From: Ectobius pallidus
Taxonomy: Eukaryota > Arthropoda > Insecta > Blattodea > Ectobiidae
Assembly (NCBI GenBank): GCA_964059195.1
Contig: CAXKWD010000002.1
Span: forward strand, 153,467,042 to 153,531,041
Direction: 5' to 3'
DNA length: 64,000 nt
In this document: positions 30,181 through 41,317 of the stretch, in pieces
Layout of the letters: each line of letters starts with the position of its first letter
How positions within the stretch are numbered: the first letter of the stretch is position 1
Program-made: the position numbers and the translations under genes
Notes under the pieces: generated by a model
Database searches by the model: none
Told to the model about the DNA's origin: nothing
What the model saw: the letters and a program-made list of their open reading frames with translations, nothing else

Positions 30181-31318
30181 ACATATAAAACAACACCTTT
30201 TGTTTGTTGCTCTTTTCCTCGAGACTTAGTTCCTGCGCACTGTAACAATCACTACTGACATGATTATCACTGCAGAATATACAATTATTAGCTAAGCTTA
30301 CCTTATTTTGCTTAATGACGAGTAACCCTGCGGCTGTAGGCACTTCATCTGTTTTGAAACCCAATTGTTTCCTTTCTTTGTTTACCTTACCCCTTTCAAA
30401 CTTGATTCCAGACTTTGTTATCGAGATTCTTTCCTCTCCCTCTACTTCCTGCTTAATAAAATTCATTAGACCCTTTAGACAGTCCTTTGGCTTTCCTCCA
30501 ACTGTAGACTGCCGTTGCCATATTCGAAGCAAATCTTCAGGTACACACGACTCAACTAATGGAAATAGCATGGCCTCACATTCATCAGTAGTTATACCCA
30601 AGGACTCTAAAGACCCTAAATGTGATTCTAATTTATCATATAAAGACGGAAGTAGACATGAAGATCCCGTACGTGTATTCTGCAACACTAATGACAGAAG
30701 TTCACGAATGTATACTTCTATCATCATATCATCTTTCCCAAATCGTGATTTTAATGCTTCTACAGCTTTCGGATAATTTTCTGTGCTTGGAGGGTAGCTT
30801 TCTACTATTTCTCTAGCACGAGAGTTTGGTACAGTTGACTGAATTAAATATTGGAACTTATCGCTTGAGTCAATATTTTCGTCTTGATCAATCTTTGAAA
30901 ACTGGCCCCACCAAGCTAACCACTCCTTAATCTCACCACTAAATTTCTTAAGCTCAATCTGTGGTAGCTTAAATTTTCTTTTTGAAGGATTATTTTCAGC
31001 CTGTCTGCTTATAACACTAATGATGTCACATTCCTTACCTCGCTTTTCTATCATCAACTTAACTTTGAAATATTTGCTGGCGTAATCTTCTTTCGATTTA
31101 TTCTCTGCGTCCAGCTGTTCCTCCGTTGCATCTGCCTTGCATCTGCCTCCAACATCGAGACCTTTTAGTTCCTCAAACTTTACCGTCAATAATTGGAACT
31201 TTGTCTCTGCTTCCAACATGCAAGATGATTCGGTAGAATCCAACTCGGCTTTCAGTTCGTTGTGCAAACGAGTAAACGCAGTTCTTGTAACACTTCGTAT
31301 TTTACGTGTTCTTTCCAT
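30149..31318 (-). pseudogene. gag: BEL/Pao Gag
   Basis: From ATG 31318 the frame is open for 389 residues. N-terminal helical region, then the Pao Gag core 'FKLPQIELKKFSGEIKEWLA' followed by 'WWGQFSKI' and 'LKSRFGKDDMMIEVYIRELL', and a zinc-knuckle-like 'CIFCSDNHVSSDC' near residue 355. The frame then shifts into the protease frame around 30190. The 5' part is intact; the shift may be a real lesion since BEL elements usually have one continuous frame. Confidence 0.8.
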
Positions 31319-31330
31319 TCTAAAATAACA

Positions 31331-31348
31331 GTCCTGTCACGGTCGCCA
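31331..31348 (-). promoter_or_regulatory. primer binding site of the BEL/Pao element
   Basis: Minus strand TGGCGACCGTGACAGGAC, five bases inside the 5' LTR; typical position for tRNA priming in BEL/Pao elements. Confidence 0.75.
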
Positions 31349-31353
31349 GATAA

Positions 31354-31503
31354 TGGAAATGTTCTAAAAATTGTGAATACAAGAACTATAAATTACAATT
31401 GCACACTTATTTCAAGTTTATTTGACTGTTTTCAAACAAACGAATAGCACACATTGTTATGACAAACCTAGGTAACAAGAATTATATGCCTACTATTCCA
31501 ACA
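31354..31503 (-). repeat. 5' LTR of the BEL/Pao element
   Basis: Partner of 23392-23541, 150 bp. Mariner A coding resumes immediately to the right. Confidence 0.9.
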
Positions 31504-31806
31504 ACAGACACCCTCCTTATTCACCTGACCTTGCTCCCTGTGATTTTTGGTTGTTTGATATACTGAAACATGGTCTTCGTGGGAGGCAGTTTTCATCGAG
31601 GGCAAGTCTGGATTCTGCACTTTACCAGTGTCTAAAATGGCTACCTGAAGAATGCTACAAAAAGTGTTATCAAAAGTGGGTTGAACGCTGGCAACTGTGC
31701 TTACACAAAGAAGGAGACTGTAGAGAAGTGACATGATATGTCAGGCATCTATAGCAAATAAATAATTTTGAGAATTTTTTATGCATTACTTTTGGAGTGC
31801 ACCTTG
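31504..31806 (+). pseudogene. mariner A transposase C-terminus and right terminal repeat
   Basis: Reads 'HPPYSPDLAPCDFWLFDILK' (third catalytic Asp; offset by a frame change), 'HGLRGRQFSSRASLDSAL' and 'KWVERWQLCLHKEGDC' to a stop at 31734, followed by a short 3'UTR with AATAAATAA and the terminal inverted repeat. Confidence 0.85.
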
Positions 31807-31861
31807 TATATTTTTATTCAAACAATGAAAGTAAAGTGTTCCCTATTACAGGCCATGGAGG

Positions 31862-32128
31862 CCCAGAGGGTTCCAGGAGGTTGAGGCTCCCAGATTTTTA
31901 GACATCGGAACATGAAGGTGGTAAGGTTGTCAGCCTTAAGCACCGGCCGCCTTTGCCCCCAGGATTGCTCCTGGTACTCATTTCTGTTAGAGGCTGAGTC
32001 GACCCCAGGGCCATAGTGCCACCAGAAGGATTAGGCCAATTGAAAAATTCCAACGACCTCATCGGGGATCGAACCCGCGACCTTCCGGTTTGTAGCGCAG
32101 CGCCTCAACCACTACGCTACGGCGTACC
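31862..32128 (-). mobile_element. tRNA-derived SINE (second family)
   Basis: Minus strand head: 'TAGCGTAGTGGTTGAGGCGC' (A box) and 'GGTCGCGGGTTCGATCCCCG' (B box), then a body with 'GGTCGACTCAGCCTCTAACA' and 'GGGGGCAAAGGCGGCCGG'. This differs from the SINE at 9317-9592. It lies just outside mariner A. A body with these blocks is one I recall as a widespread insect SINE core. Confidence 0.8.
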
Positions 32129-32129
32129 C

Positions 32130-33456
32130 CCCCAAACAATGAAAAGTTTCATGAAATAATGTAAAATGACCAACACACTTAAGTGCTCCATTTATCAAAA
32201 TTTTTGGTAGAACATGATTCGCATGCTTTTGCGTGTATCTTCAACTACTTGTCAACTATCAACTGCAGGCTTTGTGTGCTAGGAGATTCTCTGTGTATCT
32301 GTGGGGTTTTATGTACTTTGTGATCAGGTTGTCTTCAGGTGGAGTGTCAAAATTCGTTAGTTTAATTTCAAATTTCTTCAAGCAGATTTTTTCCCCAAAT
32401 TAAAAGTTCTGCAGGTGTGTGAACTGATTTCAATAATTGTGCCTCTGTATATATTTCATGACTCACATCCCAATAATGTGCTGCAACAGCTGATTTTTTA
32501 TACTCTAATGTGTTATTTTAGCCTGACATCAATGTTCTTATTTGTTTATCCCATATATTATATTGCAGGCAAAAAGAGAGTTCAGACGTTTTACAAAATG
32601 ACCAGGCTTTTTACAAAATGCCAGCAAATTATTAATGAAATATCCATTCTTCAATTTGACTGGTTACCCTTCAGGCCTATTAAAAAAGCTGGAATGTAGT
32701 CAGTTAGATTGTGATAATGTCATTGTGACTCTTCCAAAGATTGATTGTGGGCCACTGGACCCTCAAAACACCCTCATAACATTTTTTGAAAAGTGGGGGA
32801 TTGCAGAAATGGAGTGTACCAAACAAAGTAAAGTTACTGTTCTGCATATAGGTAGATATCAGTCGAGGTTGATATGAAGTTTCCTATAAATTTGTGCAAT
32901 TTATTTTTCAAACCATGAGGGTCACTTCACATGGAATGACCCAACTGTATATAGGTAGATATCAGTCGAGGACGAGCAATGTAGGCAAGCTTCTGCTCCC
33001 ACTAGCTGGTAACGTGTTGGTAGTAGTGAATTTAGCTGTGTGAAATGTATGGAACTTATTGATGTGAATTGCCTTATTTGTGTTATTTTAGCGTCTAACA
33101 AATTGTGTCATTGTAACATGTAGAAATAGAGGTAAAATTATCAGTGACGTATAACAGATTTCCAAGACATCCCTTACAAAGAAACTGGGGAATGGCCTAA
33201 AGACTTTTTAGGCATCACAAGTGTTGCTCTTCGAATTGTTCTTACGTTCCATGTCCCGATCCTGAAATTAAAATCTCCACCTCTTTTGATGACCCCCCGA
33301 AGTACTCCCCACCCGGAGATCCGAATGGGGGAGTAGTTTGCCTCCGAAATTTTTTACTCCAGAAAATGCCATCATTATTCTGCGTCACCAGACGTTCAGG
33401 AATTTTATTAATGTGGTAGTCTTTCCATTTCCTTTCCACATCACATCATGGCTGAA
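32130..33456. other. unassigned sequence
   Basis: AT-rich, small ORFs only. The string 'ataggtagatatcagtcgagg' occurs twice (32849 and 32952), a short direct repeat about 100 bp apart. Possible old repeat remnants; nothing recognised. Confidence 0.4.
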
Positions 33457-33672
33457 GGTCACAATTATGAAGATGAAAGTTGGTTTCTTCTGCGTGGACT
33501 CCAGATGTGTCATTTACTTAAAAGAATATGCATTTCCATTTCTTGAGCAGTACTACTCAAGACGGAACTGAGAATGGCTCATCGTACGCACCGAAATGCA
33601 TATTCTTTTAAGTAAATGATACATCTGGAGTCCACGCAGAAGAAACCAACTTTCATCTTCATATTTATGACC
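33457..33672. repeat. 80-bp inverted repeat (hairpin) with 56-bp loop
   Basis: 33457-33536 and the reverse complement of 33593-33672 match at all but about three positions, including 'ggtttcttctgcgtggact' and 'acttaaaagaatatgcattt'. Not part of any element I recognise. Could be a foldback MITE or a local inverted duplication. Confidence 0.85.
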
Positions 33673-35154
33673 TTTATATTATGACAACAATACTTTAATG
33701 TGTTTTATATATTTGTGTTTTATCTTGTGAAAGGTGACATTGTGACTGGACCCAGATAAGTTTTATGTTAAGGTGGAATTTTTATCAAGATTTTAATAGT
33801 GATTGATTAATGTCATTAGCCTGCGCCATTACCAGGGTGAGGCATGCTAATGGAGAAGGAGTATTCATAAGTTCATTCAACTATAATATCAACATTTACA
33901 AGCATGTGAATTAACAAACTCTCACTGGCACCATCATCGTTATAGTATATCAATTAGCAAACAAAACATAAAGGATTCATTGTTCAAGATAGAGAGGAAG
34001 TGAGTTGTACTGAGAATAAACAAACTACCATTATCACGGTGATGACACAAGTTCTCATGTGCAGAGCTGTACAACAGCTGCAACTAAGACAGCCACACCT
34101 CTTTGTTTTGAACAGGATCAATCTTGCCTGAGACATATTTTAGAAAATGAATTAAGGGGTTTGAGAGAACAATGTACCGTGTATGAAAATGTATTTTCAG
34201 AGTTTGACCATCAATTAATAATCCAGCAGGAAATGGGGCAGCAGTGATATTGCTAAAGTCATTACAATTTGTGCACTTTCTAAAAAAGGGTTTGACTATT
34301 TAATGCAATATTTACAATATTCTTTTCCTAGCCAGAGGACCTAAATCAGAGCCTTTATTCTAATAAATTTCCTCCCGGCTTAATTAATTAATTTTGGACT
34401 TAATGACACAACAAGCACAAACTTGAAAAAAATGTTAGGGCATGAATACATGTCTGGAAAAACGGGTTAACCCTAAAAAATTATTTAGCTATTTCTGCCA
34501 CTGTTTGTTTTGCTCTGGGCTTTAGTCTAATAAAGAAAAAATTGATTCAATATGTATGAATGCTTGAAGCTCATGTTCACAGAAATTAACAAAAATAACT
34601 CCAACAATTCTTCCAGTCTCATTCATTCTTTCATGAAACATTGTTCTCCATTTTACAAACCCATTTTTCCTGGTATATCTCCAAATGTATTTTTAGTAGT
34701 TAAAATTTGAGAACAGACAGTACCCCCCAAAGTCGGCACCTATGAGCACAAAATATGGATGAGAAAGAAAAAAATTGATTATTTCTTATGAAATGAGTGT
34801 CAATAGTGCATTACATTATGATCCTGAAGATGATAGGATGTGGATATATAGGTTATAGGATGTATGGTAATTCTGATTGGTTAAACACATTTCAAGGGCA
34901 AATTCAATTGGCCCATGTATTGAATATCACCATACAGTTTATAGTTTTTACTTTTTTAAAACTCTTATGGTGGAACACTTTAGAAGTATGATAATGTCAT
35001 GCAATCTGTGATGAGTTTACGGAAAGAAAGACACGATGATATCCATTGATTCATAATAAAGAGTTAGGCTAGATCTAGGACATTTATTAGAATTGAAGCA
35101 TTCGTTCGAAAAACGGAACTCATAAAGAGATGACATAAATTTCTATTGACAAAA
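33673..35154. other. unassigned AT-rich sequence
   Basis: No coding region or terminal repeat recognised; a 62-codon ORF at 34059 has no supporting feature. Confidence 0.4.
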
Positions 35155-35224
35155 TTTTGTATGCCACTGGGAGTAAGGCAGTTCCTCTATAATTAGAACA
35201 AAGAAGTTTGTTCCATTTTTTATA

Positions 35225-36543
35225 TGAGGGTTGGTCAATAAGTAATGCCTCCTATTTTTTTTCTCCTGAACTAAGTTAGTTATGTGAATTGAATTTGGCG
35301 CAATTCCTCAAACCTTCTTCTACACTCCACTACAATAGCAACTTCCTACGTCAACCGGTGGCAGCACTGCTGCCTGTTACAAAATGGCTGACATCGGTGT
35401 CCGTATAAGACAGCGTTCTGTCATTGAATTCTTGAATGCGGAAGGTGAAATGCCTATTCGCATTCATGAAAGGCTCACAAAGGTGTACGGTGATGCAACA
35501 GTGGATGTCAGTACGGTTAGAAGATGGGTTCGTCCCTGTAACAAAACTGAAGGCCCAACACCGTTGGCGGAGCGGCAGACCTGTGACTGCAGTGACTCCA
35601 TGCAACATTCAGCGAGTGGATGAGATCATCCCAGGTGACCGCCGGGTAACAACGGATGAATTGTGTTGCATTACGTCCCTCAGTGAAGGCAGTGTGGTGA
35701 CGATTATTCAAGAACTGGGGTACTCAAAAGTTTGTTCACTGTGGGTACCCCGAATGTTAACCGACCTGAATAAGGAGTCACGAAAACAATAGCCTCTGAA
35801 CACTTGCAGCGCTTCAATTTGCAGGGAGAGGAATTCCTGCACAAAATTGTGGCTGGAGATGAAACGTGGGTTCATTTTTTTGAACCAGAATCAAAGAGAC
35901 AGTCTATGGAATGGCATCGCACAACCTCACCGAGGAAGAAAAATTCAAAACTGTGCCATCGGCAGGGAAAGTGATGGCGACCGTGTTTTGGGACGCAGAG
36001 GGTGTGATTCTGGTTGATTTTTTGGAACAGGGTTGCACAATAAATTCTGTACAATATGTCAGCACCCTCAAAAAGCTTAAAGCATGTCTTCAGCGAGTTC
36101 GCCCAACAAAAAGCATGGCAGATGTTCTGCTTTTGCATGACAATGCAAAACCACACACCAGTCGTCACACCACTGAAGAGATTGTGAAAATTGGATGAGA
36201 AGTCTTGCCTCACCCCCCATACAGCCCTGACTTAGCACCATCAGACTTCTGTCTGTTTGGGTCGCTAAAGGAAGCTCATCGTGGGATTCACTTTCAAGAT
36301 GCAAAGGCTGTGAAAACATCAGTGCGTCAATGGCTTCGGAAGCAAGACCGTGCGTTTTACCGTGCAGGAATACATGCTCTCATTAAAAGGTGGACTACAA
36401 CTGTGGAAAAAGACGGGGATTGCATAGAAAACTGACAATTTAATGCTCAATGTTGTGGCTTTCATGCTGTGTAATCAAAGTTTAATTTTCTTGCAAATTA
36501 AAAGAGAAAATGATAGGAGGCATTACTTATTGACTGACCCTCG
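35225..36543 (+). mobile_element. mariner element C inserted in LINE-2
   Basis: 1319 bp; ends TGAGGGTTGGTCAATAAGTA and CGAGGGTCAGTCAATAAGTA, with TA on both sides (35223-35224; 36544-36545). LINE-2 coding flanks it. Its ends differ from those of mariners A, B and D, so it is a separate family. Confidence 0.9.
35384..36435 (+). pseudogene. mariner C transposase (decayed)
   Basis: From ATG 35384 'MADIGVRIRQRSVIEFLNAEG' through 'MPIRIHERLTKVYGDATVDV', a shift near 35540, 'RVDEIIPGDRRVTTDELCC' and 'LWVPRMLTDLNKESRKQ', a stop near 35792, then 'IVAGDETWVHFFEPESKRQS' (first Asp), 'LLLHDNAKPHTSRHTTEE' (second Asp), a TGA at 36196-36198 and 'HPPYSPDLAPSDFCLFGSLK' (third Asp). Spacing between second and third Asp is 34 residues, the classic mariner D34D. 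At least one frameshift and two stops inactivate it. It ends 'EKDGDCIEN' at 36435. Confidence 0.88.
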
Positions 36544-36544
36544 T

Positions 36545-36827
36545 AAATAGGGCATAAAATGGCTTTCATCCATTCGTGTGGCATTTTTTCTTTATTCCAT
36601 ACTTCCGAGATCAGTTTATGTGTGCTTTCTACAACTCCTCGTCCATATTCAAATAATCCAGCTGGGATTTTGTCCAAACCAGGTGACTTGTTATTTTTCA
36701 GGCTTCTTATAGTAACTTCAACATGTTCTTGCATTGAGGGTTGAGCTTCTTCATCATCCTCAACATTTGTCCACCTCTTTCCTTCATTCCCATTTCTCTC
36801 ATTATTCAGAGTTTCACTAAAATATTT
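36545..36827 (-). pseudogene. LINE-2 reverse transcriptase, N-terminal part
   Basis: Minus strand 'KYFSETLNNERNGNEGKRWT', 'VEVTIRSLKNNKSPGLDKIP', 'HKLISEVWNKEKMPHEWMKA' and 'ILCPIYEG'. This is the region before motif A of RTE/jockey-like reverse transcriptases (KSPGxDxIP, P.EW...ILCPIYKKG). Confidence 0.8.
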
Positions 36828-36836
36828 TACTCATCT

Positions 36837-37147
36837 TATAGGGTTGCCACCTTTTGTTAAGGCTAAGGAGGGACACTTATCGAATATATGCATATCGCCG
36901 ATCTTCTTTCCTAAATTTGTACATGGAACAATTTATTAATAATCCGTTAATAATTCGTATTAATAATTTATTCGTTACAAAGCTAAAACTGAGTAGGCTA
37001 TGTAACAGTAACACTAACATAAGAAAAGAAAAGGCTAGCAAAATAATAAAATAATATATAATGCGTCCCTCTTAGGCATAATTCGGGACGCTGAAAATGT
37101 CCTTAAAATGCGGGATGTCCCGCCAAATTCGGGACAGGTGGCAACCC
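36837..37147. mobile_element. 311-bp inverted-repeat element in LINE-2
   Basis: Ends 'tataGGGTTGCCACCT' and 'AGGTGGCAACCC' form inverted repeats of at least 12 bp. The 9-mer TACTCATCT flanks both sides (36828-36836; 37148-37156) and LINE-2 coding resumes, so 7-9 bp were duplicated. A 9-bp duplication would suit Mutator-like elements; with no transposase the class is open. Confidence 0.75.
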
Positions 37148-38177
37148 TACTCATCTATCTAGTACTTCCTTTTGACCTGCCAAAATGTTCCTTTCCTTAT
37201 CTTTAGTAATGTTTACATTATTCTTAAGGGGAGGTTGTAAGCTGTATCTCTGCCATGTTAAATTATTGATGTTCATGTTCCTTTTTCTCAAAAAGTATTT
37301 GTTCAATTGAAACAAAATTTGGTAGACTTTTAGATCTGTATCTTTTCTTTAAACGTTGTTTTTTAAAAATGAATATGTTTGTAAACAAATATTTCATAAC
37401 TTTCTTTCAAAAATTCAGTTTTTTATTCTTTCTTTCATTAAAAATGAATTAAATTTCTTACCATTGAAGATAAATGCTTAAAAAAAACACCGTTTCTTTA
37501 TTAGTGTAGTTTTAGCAGGGCGTGTAAAGCATTAAGTGGTGGAACTTGCTTAGTTCACCGTTCCCGCCGCGTGATGGCGTTAGCTCTGATATCACTGGTC
37601 AAGCTGACACTGCGGACCGGCTGGCTGCATGCGTAGGTATTAAACTAATCAGTTTTAGCTACATATTTTGCGACATTCAATGTGATGAGACAATGCATTA
37701 GGGTGTCCATTCGGCCCGTTCTTCCCGGGACAATCCCTTTTTTGGCAAAATGTCCAGCTGTCTCGAAAGTTTTATGGGGAAGCTCAAACTTCCCGATTTT
37801 TTGTGAGTCCACTTGGCCAATGCATTTTCTGCTACATATCTTTGTTCTTAGTTTGCATTGAGTATTTATATTGTGTATGTCATTTCTCACACCCTTTATA
37901 GTACATGATTAGATGATTTTTTTTAAAAGAGCAGCTGAAATGGAAAAATATTTAGGATTGTTGTGCTCTTCTTAGAAGTATTGTAGGCTATCAAATTTTT
38001 CTGCTGACGACAACGAAACAGAACTAATAATAATAATAATAATAATACTTAAAACAGCGAAACTGTAGACAGTGTTGCAAGAAACAATGAAACTATTTTT
38101 GAAAAATTCTGTAAAAGTTTGCCTATTTCATTGGTAGAAACATTAACATAAAAAGTATTATTTGTTTGTTAGAGATT

Positions 38178-38355
38178 TATCTTCAATTCCTGGGTCATAT
38201 GCTGCTGTGGAACATGTTTTCTCTCTCTAGTGAACTTGTTGTGGTCAGATGAGAAAAACAAAATGAAAATTGCAACAGTGAAGGCCTTGCTGACAGTGAA
38301 AACAGACTTTAATGGTGTATCGTGTGCTGACTTTCATAACATATCATTAAAAATA
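38178..38355 (+). pseudogene. hAT transposase dimerisation-domain fragment
   Basis: Plus-strand reading 'LSSIPGSYAAVEHVFSL', a stop, then 'LLWSDEKNKMKIATVKALLT' and 'VSCADFHN'. The order S(V/I)PGSNAAVERVFS...W.DE.N.........K......F is the hAT C-terminal dimerisation domain. A short remnant, possibly of an element whose start is near 37690. Confidence 0.6.
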
Positions 38356-38531
38356 TACTGGCAATGAGGCATCTACTTCTGCGGTATAAATTACTATATA
38401 TAGCAGTCTACCGAAAAAATTTAAGCCATTTGAGATCATTTGTATGCACGAGACAAAATATATATTTTTTTTTTCCACTAAATTTTGTAGTCAAAATTTT
38501 TGTTCCCTTGAATTGTTCCAGTTTTTTTGTC

Positions 38532-38681
38532 CCGTTTTCATATAAAAATCATATTGACCTTCATTTGGCTGAATATCTTTTGGCATCAGGCTACAAGTAT
38601 GTTTTTTCAACCAAATTAAGCCAAGATGCGGCTGAAAGGCATTTTGGTCTTAAATATCATCCAACTTTAATAAACTTTTAA
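38532..38681 (+). pseudogene. P-element-like transposase fragment
   Basis: 'HLAEYLLASGYKYVFSTKLS' continued by 'QDAAERHFG' resembles the conserved '(Y/F)xxTxKLxQDxLERFFGxxR' block of THAP9/P-element transposases. Only this block is recognisable; the following 90-codon ORF (38789-39067) is unassigned. Confidence 0.45.
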
Positions 38682-41317
38682 CATTTACATTTGCTTTAGT
38701 GTATATATGTACTGTAAAATAAATCAACTCTTCTAAAGCAAACTGTGAAGATGCATTTGATAGTAAGCAAGCTTCCTTCACTCAATAAATGCAATCAATG
38801 GCAAGAAAAGAAGTAGTGAAATATAGGCAGGTAAAGGAAAATTTACAGCGACAAATAAGAGAGAAAATTTCTATAATGGTTACTGAACCGAACCTAATCC
38901 CTTTAGATATGTTACTTAAAGATAATTACTCAACATGTCAGGTAATAATATTACTTATTACCTTTGTGGCTACTTGCTTCGTACGGCAGGAAAAATATAC
39001 ATTAGTTACAAGGAATGTTTACCATCATGAGTACATGGACCTATGGACCCCACGATTTTATAGATAGTCAAACTCTCTGTAACACATTGAACTTTGGAGA
39101 CTGGTATTAATTCTTCAAATATCTTCTGTGTAGTTTTAAGACATCGCTAAAAAAAGTAGAAAATATCATTGAAGGAAAATTGATTAAAGAAGATGCAGTT
39201 TGGGGCAATATATTTTTAGACTATGTGTGAGCTGTCAGTTTTTCTAGCTTATGTTTTTCAGGGGATCAACATCATATCTGCCTCAACTAGTATTTCATTA
39301 TATAGATTTGAAAAGAGAACAGATGTAGAGCAACCGCAACATCCTCAAGGAAACTGGCAAAGCTTTCTTGTAAGATTTTAAAAATAACAAATATATTTAA
39401 TTTAGTTTATTTTGAGGTGCAGCTGTAATTTACGTTTATAAGAAAATTCCATTATTACATTCAATACAATTGTGAAATACACTAAACAATGATAACTTCA
39501 CAACACCCAACTCTCTATGCTCGCGAGTTTCTTAAAGTGATGACGATCGCTACGACGCCTGGTGTGGGGATTTGGAACTGCTTCGTCTGAACTACACGTT
39601 CTTACCGAAGTTCCAACACTTAATGCTTTACACGCCCTGGTTTTAGTAACTGGAACAAAAATCAGATCTCTACTCTTAATACTTCCCGAGAAAAAGGGAC
39701 AAATCTGTACAAAAAACAAAATGCGAGAAAAAGTACGTTTAAGGTAAAATGTACCATAATATGCTCCATGTGCATATTCAGGACAAAACTTGTATGTCGG
39801 ATGAAACCCTATGAAAGAATGTAGCCCACAATGCTCTCTTTTTACTTTCCAAGCTATCTGTATTAACAAATTTCATTTTTACCAATGAGGGGATGTTATA
39901 TAATAAGAACTTAATTTCCACCTTATAGCCTCATTATTTATGTATGTAGGATATCTCCGAGATTTTGCCAATAACAGTTTTAGCTACCAATATTTAATTT
40001 CCACTTGCAAGCTTTGCTACAATAAGTGTGCACAGCTATATTATGTTGTAAGATAATTTCTTTAAATTGGTATGTAATAAAATATACAGAATCTAAAAGC
40101 TACATGAGATGGTAAAAGATATGTAAATATAAAGATAAGCCCATGGAATCCCTTAAGTGCAAGGGCCTCCTACTCATGGTAGGGAAGTTCAGATCTTCTC
40201 ACATGGTGAGCTAATCCATGTGAGAGGTTTTGTCTTCACATCTAGCTACACTTCACTATTTACACTTATAACTGTCCCCGACACTGATCACACTTATAAC
40301 TAGTCCTGCTGACATTGCTTACACTTTAACTAGTCCTGACGCTGTTTTCACTTGTGGTCTTTGTTTATTAAAATCTATAAGCAGTTATGCTAATCATTGT
40401 TGCAACTTAATTGAGTTCTGTCTTATCTGTATTAGTTCTAAAAGCTTTCCCTTAGTACAATTGCAGCTCCTTCTCAGTGAGCCTTCCTTGTCGTGTAAGT
40501 GGGTTGTTTTCTACAAGATGCTTCCCTCTGTACTCTTTTCTCAATTTTTCTAAGGCGTGAGCCCATGCATTTTTGCATATGCTAAAATTTAATGGATACT
40601 TTTTTTAGTATAGAAAAGACCAAAATACCTTATTATTCAAGAGGCTCCTTCATGCCCCCTCATCTTCCAGGCGTGCCAACCATTGCTTATCTTACCTGGG
40701 CCCTCCCACCTCAGTTCCACAGGCATCTAGAGCCTCTCAAACCTTGGATACTCCGGGAATATTGCGTCATCTGGCCAGGAAGATACAATGCTAAGGTTGA
40801 GAAAAGTTCTCTCCGAACTGTATTATATAGTTAGTTCACTGCTGTACACACTATAAGCGAGGGATATGCAGAAAAAGAAATATCTAATTTTTATGAATAT
40901 ACATTTGGAAAATCATTTGTTTTTTGTGTAAGATAACAATTTTATGCATCATTCAGTCGGTAGATATGAAAACATATGCTAAGCTGATGTCCGTGAAAAA
41001 CATTTTAAACACACCGTAATTTTCAGCTGTAAAATTGTACATAGCATATTGTGCCATCTACTCAGGGAAACCTAGAACTAAAAGGAAAAGGAATTGGTCC
41101 CCCCTGACAGACGACAACGTATGAATGGATTTACATTATTGTGCCCGGCACCCAGCCAGTAATGTATGCCAATAAATTAAACAGATTTTCTGCACCATTA
41201 TGACCCTTATAGTACAAAACGACTATGTAACATGTAAATTATACTTAATTCAATGAAAATATACAATAAACCGAAAATCCACATTTTTTATCAAATGTGC
41301 TTACAACCTCCCCTTAA

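Larger units (their letters stand above)
23392..31503 (-). mobile_element. BEL/Pao LTR retrotransposon inserted in mariner A
   Basis: Identical-length 150-bp LTRs (23392-23541 and 31354-31503) start TGTTGG and end TTTCCA on the minus strand. Next to the 5' LTR is the primer binding site (31331-31348); next to the 3' LTR is the purine tract AAGGTGGGAGTA. The interior encodes gag, protease, reverse transcriptase, RNase H and integrase in BEL/Pao order, broken by frameshifts and by a hAT insertion at 25310-27655. Without the hAT the element is about 5.75 kb. I could not see a clear 5-bp target duplication at the outer ends. Confidence 0.92.
19391..31806 (+). mobile_element. mariner element A, split over 12.4 kb by nested insertions
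   Basis: Terminal inverted repeats CGAGGTGCACTCCAGAAGTA (19391) and its complement with few changes (ending 31806) are flanked by TA (19389-19390; 31807-31808). Removing the inserted elements leaves 19391-19963, 20421-20473, 22623-about 22822, about 23253-23391 and 31504-31806, which sum to about 1.27 kb, exactly the size of a mariner. The transposase pieces appear in the right order (helix-turn-helix, first catalytic Asp, linker, HPPYSPDLAP block, C-terminus). Confidence 0.9.
37228..41313. mobile_element. TTAA-flanked DNA transposon, 4.1 kb, in LINE-2
   Basis: Ends GGGGAGGTTGTAAGC and GCTTACAACCTCCCC are perfect 15-bp inverted repeats flanked by TTAA (37224-37227; 41314-41317); LINE-2 coding resumes exactly with one TTAA, proving a TTAA target duplication as in piggyBac-type elements. 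The terminal G run differs from the usual piggyBac CCC start in my memory, so the superfamily is tentative. Inner inverted repeats contain 'agggcgtgtaaagcattaag' (37516-37535 and 39617-39645, opposite strands). No piggyBac transposase is left; the interior holds fragments of other transposases and unassigned DNA (38700-41300). Confidence 0.7.

Noticed and set aside
23387..31508. A 5-bp target duplication for the BEL element
   Set aside because: The flanks 'gatat' and 'acaga' do not match; either mutated or lost, so I do not claim one although the surrounding mariner confirms the insertion.
33050..33450. A THAP domain suggested by a short Cys/Arg-rich stretch around 33110
   Set aside because: The C2CH spacing and the AVPTIF-like end are absent in all frames.
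34059..34247. 62-codon ORF as a small gene
   Set aside because: No start context, splice signal or similarity; length is expected by chance in this much sequence.
40140..40860. A GC-richer stretch inside the TTAA element as a host exon
   Set aside because: No consistent open frame or splice pair; probably a repeat fragment I cannot name.
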